Assembly (NCBI GenBank): GCA_032622095.1
Contig: CP136064.1
Coordinates: forward strand, 125,909,605 to 125,973,604
DNA from: Siphonodentalium dalli
Taxonomy: Eukaryota > Mollusca > Scaphopoda > Gadilida > Siphonodentaliidae
DNA length: 64,000 nt
Direction of reading: 5' to 3'
The position numbers were made by a program, and so were the translations under genes. Below are positions 35,555 through 45,176 of this stretch, piece after piece (position 1 is the stretch's first letter; every line of letters begins with the position of its first letter). Below the pieces are notes generated by a model, which had not been told where the DNA came from, did no database searches, and saw only the letters and a list, made by a program, of their open reading frames with translations.

Positions 35555-38500
35555 ATGATGACAAACAAGGTGGCACACCATGACCAGCCTCTACTAACCA
35601 TTGCAGTGATTCTTCTGCTTCTTATAAACATAAAGTTATGTTTTTCCGCTGAGGATGATGATGATGACTGCCATTTAATAGACGGGGTCATAAGAAAAAT
35701 TCCAGCCTATTACACTTATAATGGGTCGGATATTCCGTCCATAAGATCATACCAGAAAATCACAACAAACTCCAGCACACACGCTTGCAATATTGATGTT
35801 GGTACCCAGTTTATTCCTCTGCTGCGAAAAATGAACTCGACAGTTTCTTACCTACAAGTCATCATCGTTTGTCCTGTAGATATGTCTCCGAGGCTACGTG
35901 TAATTATTAAACGACCAACAAGCGACTCATTCCAAAACGTCGTTGGAAATGTCAGGTTTACAGACTGTCATCTATATGCGGATGATATTGATGCCTTCTT
36001 TAGTTTGTTTTATGTTGCGGTAGTGACAATAAACAATTCAACTTTAAATGTGGCAACAGGAAGATTGTCCAATATTCCAAATAACCACACATGGCTCAAC
36101 CACGTTTCGTCGCTGATCATGTACAACACAACCATTATTCCCAATATATCGTCATTATTCATGTGCCAGGATTCTTTTCCCATTTTATCAGAGCTTATTC
36201 TTGGACAAATGAGTTTACAACGGCTACCTGATCTGATAAAAGGAAGGTGCCCAAATCTACAGAGTCTGGCTTTACAGCAAAATAGCTTAGAAGTTCCAGT
36301 AAAGTTTCCGTGGACAAATAAGACAATGGTCTTACCAAAGAAGCTGTCACGCTCTGCACTTGCTCAAAGCGACTACGCGGATCCATTTGGCGTGGTGATA
36401 GCTCCAAATGTTTTTCAGAAAACGTTGCAGCTAGACCACAACTACATTACTAACTTATCTGTTCACAAATTCGCGGGGAATTATGATCGCATTACGCTCG
36501 ATAGGAACCACCTGCGAGAGTTTGGAGTCGATACTTTTGTTGGAGCAAATGCTACACAAGTTCTCACGATGACTCATAACAAATTAAATAACATACCGAA
36601 CTTATCTTTCGCTGGATTAAGCTATCTGCGGAGGTTGATTCTCAGTTACAATGAAATAACAAGCCTGACTGCTGAACAATTCGCTGGATTGAACTCACTG
36701 GTGTACCTGGGTCTTGATCATAATTGCATCACGGACATTAATGACGAAACCTTTAGTTTGCTGACATCCCTGGCAGTTCTTGATTTGAGGAAAAACAAAA
36801 TTTCAATCATGTCACCGAACATCAAGTTTTCTTTCAATTTGGATACACTGAAGCTTAGTGAAAATCCTCTCACGCGGTTACATGCTCAACTTATCGCGAA
36901 CCGATATATCAAACGCCTAGAATTGAGACATACGCTCGTCGATATAGGAAATCTCAACTCTTTCGTTCGAAAGTTTGACAAAAGTGATCTAGCATACACG
37001 CAGAGCTCTTCCAGAGACAAGATATATGCACCCGCTGACGAGAGGCGACTTTTAGATTTATCTTCCAGTAATGTCACCAAGCTTACCCTACCAACTTACA
37101 TATCCGCTGGTATAAAGTCATTGCTAACGTTATTTCTACGGAATTTCATAATCGATCTGAAATCAAACCCTATTCTCTGCGATTGTGATATGCAGCCACT
37201 TCGGAAGTTTTTGAAAGACATGTTGGATCAAGGATTCGAGGGTGTAGATTACTATGCTGAAAACTGGATTTGTTTCAATCCGTCTAAATTCAGAGGCATA
37301 CCGATTGTGAATGTCACACAGGAAGACATGTTTTCGCAGATATACGATAAATTCTGTCCGTCTTCGTGCACATGCTACAGGAAGTGTATCACCCGATCCG
37401 TAATAATCGACTGTCGGCGCACAGGGCTCACTGAGCTACCACCTACTGTTCCTCTTGGGGACGTGGAGCTGTGGTTTCCGGAGAACAACATCACGATTTT
37501 AGACGACAGGACATATCTTAATCGCACCCTTTCGCTCGATATCTCCAAAAACAAACTGTACAGTATCGACAAAGAAGCAATTCGTAAGTTGTCAAGAATT
37601 AAAAAACTGAACATTTCTGGAAATTCCCTGTCATATCTGCCGCCGACCCTCGCCAAAATGAACGACACTGTGTTCGACATAGTTGATAACGTACTCGAAT
37701 GTGACTGTCATTCTCTATGGCTGAAAAACTGGATTATAGAGCAGAGACATGTAATAGTGGAATGGCAGAAAATAAAGTGCAAAACACCCGATAAGAAAAT
37801 ACGAGAAATCGTCCTTGTTGCGGATCAATCGTTCACTTGTCCGCTACAAATAACAATCCTTTATATTTTGTCAATCGTACTGCCAGCTTCCGCTGGAATG
37901 TTGATCATGGTGTCCATAATCGTCTGTGTGTATCTAAATTTCAACGTGGTGAAATTATACGTGTTTGTATTTCTCAACATTCGAGTGGGACGGGCCGATA
38001 AAGTTGATAAATCAGAAATATATAGTGTTTACATAGTTTATCCTCGAGCTATTCGAAGATGGGTTCGCACTTCAATTCTTGCAATGCTCGAGGAGGTTGA
38101 TGAAATCGTCATTTTCGACATATGGAAATCGCCTATTGCCGGACTATCGAATAGAAACAATATCGAGTTCGCGGTATCCAAATCTAGATACATGATATGC
38201 GTGATTTCAGAGCAAACTTTCTCCGATGAAAACTGTTCTTATGCGTTTTCGCTGGCAAAGGATAAATGCAAAAAAGGAAGGGTGGACTATTTACTTCCGT
38301 TGTTCTATCAACCAACTGACAGAGTTTCTTCGGACGACAAGTTTCTGAAAACGTACGTAAAGGCTGGTCATTTTATGACTCGGGTGTCGTCCAGTATAAA
38401 GGCGAGGATGGAGTACCACATGCCTTGTCTGCGCATTCCCGATTCAAGAACTGATCTGATTGAAGAGAATCATAATCTTCTGAACAACGATCATTTGTGC

Positions 38501-38929
38501 AATTCGGCAGAAACCCATACTACCGTTTTTATCTCGCATTCACACCAAGATCTGTCCTTCGTCAGTCATCTTTGTTCGAACCTGGGGCCACAGTTCAGCG
38601 TGAGTCTCCCATTTAAAGATTTCACAGCAGGGGATACAATACAAAACAACATCATGAGCTTCGTTGAGTCATGTGACTTCGTATTGGTCTGCCTTTCGAA
38701 CGATCATGCGATGGATGAATGGACGCTATTTACATTCAATTGTGCGTTGCAGAAGTGCCTGTCACAGAAACACAATAAATTTATTATAATCTTACGGCAA
38801 CCGTTCGATGTCGTAAGCACTGATGACGTAATTGCCCGCTACATTGACTCCCACGCATGTCTTCGAGGAGAAGACAAACAACTGATTCCAAAACTGTTAA
38901 CTGCATTTGAGCACCATCGCCTGGTCTGA
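35555..38929 (+). CDS. Toll-like receptor with two tandem TIR domains
   Basis: An uninterrupted 1,124-residue frame. Residues 12-31 form a hydrophobic signal peptide. About nine leucine-rich repeats follow (roughly 185-470). A first C-terminal cysteine cap begins at 'CDCDMQPLRKF' (542), followed by an N-terminal-type cap 'CPSSCTCYRKC' (601), about three more repeats, and a second cap beginning 'CDCHSLWLKNW' (716) and closing near C762. This is the multiple-cysteine-cluster layout of Drosophila Toll and many lophotrochozoan receptors. One membrane segment spans about 765-795. The tail has TIR1 (about 820-960; 'YSVYIVYP', 'MICVISEQTF') and TIR2 (about 987-1118; 'TVFISHSHQD', 'KDFTAGD', 'FVLVCLSNDHAMDEW'). 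TIR1 is the more diverged, without an RDxxPG-like loop. TIR2 keeps KDxxAG. Expected role: plasma-membrane or endosomal recognition and signalling through TIR adaptors such as MyD88; no ligand can be inferred. Start: first of two adjacent ATGs, giving a good signal peptide. No introns are seen. Confidence 0.95.
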   Translation: MMTNKVAHHDQPLLTIAVILLLLINIKLCFSAEDDDDDCHLIDGVIRKIPAYYTYNGSDIPSIRSYQKITTNSSTHACNIDVGTQFIPLLRKMNSTVSYLQVIIVCPVDMSPRLRVIIKRPTSDSFQNVVGNVRFTDCHLYADDIDAFFSLFYVAVVTINNSTLNVATGRLSNIPNNHTWLNHVSSLIMYNTTIIPNISSLFMCQDSFPILSELILGQMSLQRLPDLIKGRCPNLQSLALQQNSLEVPVKFPWTNKTMVLPKKLSRSALAQSDYADPFGVVIAPNVFQKTLQLDHNYITNLSVHKFAGNYDRITLDRNHLREFGVDTFVGANATQVLTMTHNKLNNIPNLSFAGLSYLRRLILSYNEITSLTAEQFAGLNSLVYLGLDHNCITDINDETFSLLTSLAVLDLRKNKISIMSPNIKFSFNLDTLKLSENPLTRLHAQLIANRYIKRLELRHTLVDIGNLNSFVRKFDKSDLAYTQSSSRDKIYAPADERRLLDLSSSNVTKLTLPTYISAGIKSLLTLFLRNFIIDLKSNPILCDCDMQPLRKFLKDMLDQGFEGVDYYAENWICFNPSKFRGIPIVNVTQEDMFSQIYDKFCPSSCTCYRKCITRSVIIDCRRTGLTELPPTVPLGDVELWFPENNITILDDRTYLNRTLSLDISKNKLYSIDKEAIRKLSRIKKLNISGNSLSYLPPTLAKMNDTVFDIVDNVLECDCHSLWLKNWIIEQRHVIVEWQKIKCKTPDKKIREIVLVADQSFTCPLQITILYILSIVLPASAGMLIMVSIIVCVYLNFNVVKLYVFVFLNIRVGRADKVDKSEIYSVYIVYPRAIRRWVRTSILAMLEEVDEIVIFDIWKSPIAGLSNRNNIEFAVSKSRYMICVISEQTFSDENCSYAFSLAKDKCKKGRVDYLLPLFYQPTDRVSSDDKFLKTYVKAGHFMTRVSSSIKARMEYHMPCLRIPDSRTDLIEENHNLLNNDHLCNSAETHTTVFISHSHQDLSFVSHLCSNLGPQFSVSLPFKDFTAGDTIQNNIMSFVESCDFVLVCLSNDHAMDEWTLFTFNCALQKCLSQKHNKFIIILRQPFDVVSTDDVIARYIDSHACLRGEDKQLIPKLLTAFEHHRLV

Positions 38930-39776
38930 TAAACATGTCGATAAACAACACTAGCCTAGGACTGTATTGTTATATAAGTGTCGATGATGAGCAACTGTTA
39001 AAGGCATATATAGTCATAATCACACACCCTCTATATTTTCACACAATTAGCGCCCGTACGAATCAGTACAGATCACCATATGGCTAGGGCTTCATCTTCA
39101 GGTCATGTTAATTCTATACTTGAAGCAATATTTTAGAAAATTGAATCTAATTAATGTTCTGTACCATACAATGTGGATTTCTCCTGAATCTGGATATAAT
39201 TTCACGAACAGAAATTCGCTGCCTGTTATGTCCGTGCGAGCACAAATTCAGATTTTTTTGAAGTTGGTATAACTAACGGTCATATCTATTTTCAAATTAT
39301 GTCACCAGTATATTCAGTGCAAGTAACGACACGTGATATATTCCTAGTATTACTATTTGAACTTTCCGGTAATGATTATACTCTCACTCTAATATTACAA
39401 TCTGTACCAGATGGACCTACATGAACTTCTATTGGAATGTTTGTTACTTTGTCTCAAATACGGGAATGCAGATCTGTGTGAACATTGTCCATAATGGAAA
39501 ATTTGGTATAGCAAATTTGAATCAAGTTAATTTAGGACAGATATCCCCGGATGATGGTCCTCTATGATCAGCCAACACGCACACGATTTAATAGTGAACA
39601 AATACACAATCGTCTCCACCAGGCCCACCCGCCCAATAGCAACATTTGACGAAAGTTGATCAATTGTGGTGTTGTAAATTATGTCATATACTAATCTCCG
39701 TTATAGTATTGTAGTTAGGCGGCTAGACCCGGAATAAATTGGTAATTTTGTTTTTCAATTCAATAATTTATTCAAC
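38930..39776. other. Downstream of the Toll-like receptor
   Basis: No gene seen. The only canonical AATAAA found on the plus strand here is at 39733-39738, about 800 bases after the stop, so the true polyadenylation site of the receptor is uncertain. Confidence 0.35.
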
Positions 39777-42610
39777 ACCTTAAACAATCATATACAATAA
39801 TATTTTTTGCAACAACATATTATCATTTAAAATATAACTTTAAAAATCAATATTTGTTATCCCAAACAAAATAAATGTGCTTGAAACATAACATTGGGAT
39901 TCCGCGACTTTAAAAGTGTTGCTGTTAGCCACTTACACACTGGTAAGTTACAAAGTGTTGATTTTTGTTTTGGTTCTGTTCTGTCATATATGTTGACATT
40001 CAAATTCAAATGAGGTGCTTGAAGTATTTCTACTTTTATGGAAAACACACCCCTTAAGCATATAGAATGTATATATGAATTAAATTTCAAATTTGTATGT
40101 GGTCTTCTGACATTAACAACTGATATCAATAATTAAATGTACTTTATGATTTATATTAAGATTTACAAAAAAAGTAATTATGACTCTAAACCTAAAGCTA
40201 ACAAAACATAAATATATATTATTAAATGAATATAAGTAAAAGATCTAAACTAATTTTCCATTCCGTATGTATCTAGGAAGTGTTTCTTAGGGTGGATACA
40301 CACATGCATGTAATCTCTGTAATTATCGTGTATTTGGCGCTTTACATGGATCATACAGACCATGTAATATGTGTCCGCTGACAACCCAATCATTGCGGCT
40401 ATGTTTGACCACAGTGAGTCAAGCTCTGAACGTGCACAGAGCCGTTGACTGAAAGAAGTCGCCAGGCCGCTTAAAATAATTGTTCGCGCGATAACCCAAA
40501 TGTTGGACTTTCTGTTTAAACCATAATAACGATTGTCAGTCTTTTCTTGATTTGTATACAGGTGATGGCCCCAGGATTTCCCCAACGCAGGGGCTATAAT
40601 CCCCAACATGGGGGCAATATTATCAGGATTTCCTGACGCAGGAGCTATATGATCCCCGACTTGGAGCTATATATGATCCCGAAAGCTACCTCGATCGTGG
40701 GGTGGCTAACTCTGAGCTATATAAGTAAAACATATTATATTGTACCTTCTTGCCCAGATTATTCCGACCGATACATTCAACTAAGTCCCTTAGCGATTTG
40801 AAGCTTTCGAAAACCCACGTCAAGCAAGCATCATGGTCGAAAATGTTCTATATCAAGCCTGTATACGCCAGACGTGTCGCTTCTGGTGTTTGTGCATTAA
40901 TAAAATACCAGATATCACACAGACTTGACTAATTTCCACATCCATAAGAGAAGACGTGTTTTAGACTGGCCTTAAATGTCCCGATAGCAGAGAGTTTGAC
41001 TTCGCTTATGACTACTCACTTGTCTGGCCTGTTGACAATGAACCGCTCGCGCGCAGGTGATCAATGTTGTCAATTATTGATGTGGCCATGTAAAATACAT
41101 GTATTTTACATACAGAGATTACATGCATGTGTGTATCCACCCTTACACTCAGTTTTGAAATGCCTCAAATCAGGCATGTACATTATTTCATCTGGTAAGC
41201 AATTCTGAAGATCGGTTGCAGTAATACTGGGACTAAATTATCTTAATTTTGTTCTTCTATATTTGCTGCGAACATTTCTTTCTGACGTGTAAAATAGTTA
41301 TGTCTACTTTCTATTAATTTGAAAAAATATATTTTCAGGTAAAAGACAATTTGTTGCTTTGTATGCTATTTTATGACGGTGGTCATTTTCACTAAATAAT
41401 AAAAGTTCAAGCCATTATATTTACAAAATAATGGTTTTGTGTGAGTTTGTCTGCCAACTCCGTCTATGACCATAATGGCTCTATTTTGTATACGAATGAT
41501 TGCTTCAAGATTTGAAGAGCAAGTGTTTCCCCAGACCTTTTATTTTATTATATGAAAATGTGATATTTCCAGTTCAGCTGATTATCTATAATAACTCCAA
41601 GAAATTTAATTTGATTCACTTCAGATATTTCCATACCATTTATATGAACCTGAAGATTTATATTTCCTATTTCAACTTTCTTATTGCTATAGATCATATA
41701 TTTAGTCTTTAAATCATTCAGTGACAATTTATTCAAACTAAATCATTCTTGCATTTATTTCAAGTTCACAGTTTAAACTTTAAGTTTCATTCAAATCAGA
41801 CCCTTAAAGAAAGCTATTTGTATCATCCGCATACATTATAGTTTTTAGGCCAGGAATAACATTTGGGAGATCATAATATATATCCTTGTGGAACACCACA
41901 TGAAATACCGCGTGTTTTAGAATTGGCATCTTTGAAAGAAATATATTGACTTCTATTTGTTAAATAACTTTGTGACATTTCAGAACACTGCCTTATAACC
42001 CATACCTTTCTGTGTGTGATCAAATGTATCAAATGCCATCTTAAGATCTATAAATAATCCTACTATATTATGTTTATTATCAAGAGACAATTTCAATCAA
42101 AGCTCAAGAAGTTAATCTATTATTTCGAAATCCATATTGTGATTCATTTATAGTACTCAATTCTCTTCCAGATATTTCATTCTCTTGTTGAAAAGCTTTT
42201 CTAAAATTTTGACAGCTGTGATCATATAAATATTGGTATATAATTTGAAACACAGTCCTCTTCACCAGATTTAAAATTGGTATAACCTTTGCATTTTGCA
42301 TTGCTTCTGGAAATTCTCCAGTTTGAAACGATTTATTTGCAATACAAGAAAGAATATGCTATAAATGGAATTGTTTTTTTTATTGATATCTTCATCTCAT
42401 ACTGTAACAGTACAATGATATTTTATTACTAAATTTTAAGACTGTACTTATCATCTCACTTTCACTGACAGGATCAAGTGCCACGAAATATGTTACTTCA
42501 TGACAAATAAAATATCTAATGCCCCACGGACTCTCGGGAATCTTTTCTGATAAAATTGAATCTACACCAGAGAGAGGGTAGTAAACAATTTGCAGAAAGG
42601 TATGCCGTGA
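39777..42610 (-). mobile_element. LINE (second type): reverse transcriptase, C-terminus and 3' UTR
   Basis: Minus strand from 42610 down: 'DPVSESEMIS' (42460-42480), 'AKVIPI' and 'NESQYGFRNN' (42110-42300, fingers motifs), 'KLSLNDLKTKYMIY' and 'IKFLGVIIDNQLNWK' (41560-41736), then in changing frames 'IQNRAIMVIDGVG', 'NCLLPENIF' and 'LPDEIMYMP' to 41146. A GGGTGG-ended transposon interrupts at 40290-41142. The last residues, '...FLDTYGMEN' and stop, follow at 40286-40251. About 470 bases of 3' UTR end with an AATAAA at 39777-39782. The palm motif is damaged. This type (QYGFR, FLGV) is distinct from the LINEs at 3 and 33 kb. Confidence 0.75.
40290..41142 (-). mobile_element. GGGTGG-ended transposon (PIF/Harbinger-like), short copy
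   Basis: Inverted ends 'gggtggatacacacatgcat' (40290) and 'atgcatgtgtgtatccaccc' (to 41142) extend over about 35 bp including 'ctctgta'. TTA is duplicated on both sides (40287-40289 and 41143-41145). PIF/Harbinger elements typically have 3-bp TWA duplications and ends starting with GG. Internal sequence matches 53095-55266 and 985-2119. At 853 bp without a transposase it is non-autonomous. The insertion lies within the last codons of the host LINE. Confidence 0.85.
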
Positions 42611-42849
42611 TGGTGGGTGCAATTATTTTTAACAAATACCTTTTGTGCCCTTATATGACATTTGTAACAGTTTAAAACATATTATAAAAATTTATAACTG
42701 CAAAAGCACCATATTTATGTTACTGGGACCTCATATGGGCCTTAGGAGACATGACAATAAGCTATATGACATGTTGCATATGGGGCGGTGGGTGAACAAA
42801 TTCCTTCCCGACACCCTTTGGAAAGAAGCTTCGAGAAATGTAAAACTGA

Positions 42850-43405
42850 AATAAATAAACTTGTCTTGATGTAACTAAAGCCAAGATAATTGCGTGCATG
42901 GCAATAAGCGAGCAACTGTCTCAAACATTATTAGAAATGTGACTATCAATGGCGAGAATATAACTGTCATCACACTGTTCATCAGTGCATCAAGACAATC
43001 AGTGAACTATTTGCAAGTCTATCAACTCATATGATCTGTTACTCTCACAACACCTAAAATATCCAAGTCTGGCATAGTGACTGTTTGTAATTTATTATAA
43101 CAGACGTTGCTCCAGTAGACTAACAAAAGTGTTAAGGCATAATTCTAGATAATGGGCCGGTTGACAAACTAATCTGGAAATGGTTAGAAATTATGGAATG
43201 ACCTAAATTTGCATATATAAGTAAACTTGTCCTGATGTAACTAATCCCTAGATCAATGTGTGCATGGAAAATGAGCGAGCAACTGCCTCAAACATTAATG
43301 TGACTATAAAAGGGTAGAAAATATCTGTCATCAGTGCATCAAGCCAATCATTAAATTATTTGCATGCCTTTCAACTCAGGTGATCTCTCACAAGACCGAA
43401 AGTGC
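42850..43405. repeat. Two tandem units of about 360 bp
   Basis: 'aaacttgtcttgatgtaact' near 42852 recurs as 'aaacttgtcctgatgtaact' near 43223. In both, 'gagcgagcaactg' and 'tcatcagtgcatcaag' follow in the same order. Confidence 0.75.
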
Positions 43406-43414
43406 TATGACTTC

Positions 43415-44150
43415 TTGTCATCTATATATATAGATAAAATGGTGGAAATCGGCCCAGCGGATACCGGAAAATCGACCCAGTGGATACCGAGATACCCTAT
43501 GCATCAAATTTCGTCGGTAAAAATCCGCCAGTTTAACCCGATTTGATTTCCACTCAAGTATATAAACGCGCCTCATATACACACGCTCATTAATTATCAA
43601 GTTTCAACGTAAAGATAAATTACCATCGGTGCCCGAGATATCGCCAAGACGTCTGAAACAGTCAAATGCATCGGCCGGTTAAGCGTTAACGTGATCTAAC
43701 GTTATGACCTCTAACGACGTCATAGAAGTTACGCATTGTTTTTATCCTGATGGAAGATAGTACCACTTCTTCTTGATAATTGTGGCAGATAACTAAAACG
43801 GATACATACGCATTATATATCGTTGGAAAGAGGAAACACGAAAGATTCTCACAGTGTCATTATTATGACTGGCATTTTATTATTTGCGCTGTTTCGAATC
43901 GACTTGTAAGCACCGAACTCAAATGAAAGTCCCGTAACACAGCGTAAAAACAGATTTGACCTCGGCACGTGAAAAGTTGACCTCGGATCTGAAAATCAAT
44001 AGGCCTATGTTACTCCTGGCCCGAAAATACCCCCACATACCAAGTTTCATCGAAATCGGGTCGGCCGTTTTCGAGTTCATCGATTACACACACACACACA
44101 CAAACACACAAACAAACAGATCTTCCAAAATATATAATAGATAAACAAGT
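43415..44150. mobile_element. Element of the ATCTTCCAAAATATATAATAGAT-ended family, copy 1
   Basis: From 'cggccggttaag' (43672) to the right end 'agatcttccaaaatatataa' (about 44137) it matches 54545-55040. The segment includes 'acagatttgacctcggcacg', 'gttgacctcggatctgaaaa' and 'cgaaatcgggtcggccgttt', followed by a (CA)n/CAAA microsatellite. The left part has AT-rich 'tctatatatatagat'. Non-coding. Confidence 0.7.
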
Positions 44151-44399
44151 AGGATCTGTCCGGATAAGGGTTTTTTTTAAATGTGAGAGTTGGTTATGGG
44201 ACTTCGGTCTGTTGAATAGTGTGCTTAGAGCATCTGCAGATATTAAATTCTATATAAAACCATTCATTATTATAATTTTCCAGAAAGAGTTTATATTCCA
44301 GTTTATTTTCCGTTGTGCAATAGCCACAAAGTCAGTTGATCTGCTGACACCGTCATGAAGTCATTTGACAGCGAAGATTTGGTGTGGTGACTCGGGGAC

Positions 44400-44990
44400 T
44401 ACCCCCTGCCTACACAAGTAAAAATTCATTGCAACCATCAGCAATATCTTGTCCATTTGATGTTAACTTACCATTTATTTTAATATTTCCAGCACATTTA
44501 TTATTTCTTTTCCTCATAAGTAAATCATTCAAAGTTTTCCATGTTTCTTTGACCTTTCCTTTATTCAACACCAACAAATCACTGAAACATTTCTTTCTTG
44601 CAAATCTGACAATAGAAGTTAATTTGTTTATATATGATTTATACCTTTTTTCTGTACGTCATTGCGATTTTTTTTTAAAGTTCTATATAACAAGTTATTA
44701 GTTTTACATGCCCTAAAAATAGACTTAATCATCCATGGTTTATTCCTATTATGGCTAGATTAATTTGTTTAATTATATGAATAAAATTATGTTCCGCTAG
44801 TGGAGAACACTCATCAAAATATGGGGCATAATTGTCGTATTGAAGCTATTAAAACTGTAATTTACAATTTTATTTGTGATAAGGTCAGCCCAGCTGGTTC
44901 AAGTCACAATTTAGTAAGAAATGTTGAAAACATTTTCATCTGAAAGTTCTCTCTTCTTGATTGTCACTTTTCTACTATTACCAGTAACCT
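44400..44990 (-). mobile_element. 5' part of the second LINE: post-endonuclease linker
   Basis: Minus strand near 44660-44430 reads 'RYKSYINKLTSIVRFARKKC', then 'VKETWKTLNDLLMRKRNN' and 'NGQDIADGCNEF'. This linker precedes the reverse transcriptase in Jockey/CR1-group LINEs and should join the part ending at 42610. The upstream endonuclease is not recognisable. Confidence 0.65.
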
Positions 44991-45176
44991 GGTTTTATTA
45001 ATAGCACACAATGCACTAATCGCAAACATTAATAACAATTCCACAAGTTGCTTTCCAATATATTTGTAAATATATTATCTACTACGCCGTCTTGTTCTTA
45101 AAATGCGCGGACTGGTTTGCTGAACAACATATACAAAATCCGCTTTAGGGAAAATTGGCAATTCAAAAGTAGGGTC

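Larger units (their letters stand above)
42611..44400. other. Insertion splitting the second LINE, mostly unassigned
   Basis: This segment separates LINE parts that should be adjacent. It contains a two-unit tandem duplication (42850-43405) and a tandem-repeat-family element (43415-44150), both listed separately. Its outer ends were not identified. Confidence 0.45.

Noticed and set aside
36195..37680. Minus-strand open frames inside the receptor gene
   Set aside because: They are shadows of the long plus-strand coding frame and show no domains.
39857..40129. 90-codon minus frame
   Set aside because: It lies after the stop of the second LINE and before its AATAAA, so it is most likely 3' UTR. 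It begins with TTG and has no recognised domain.
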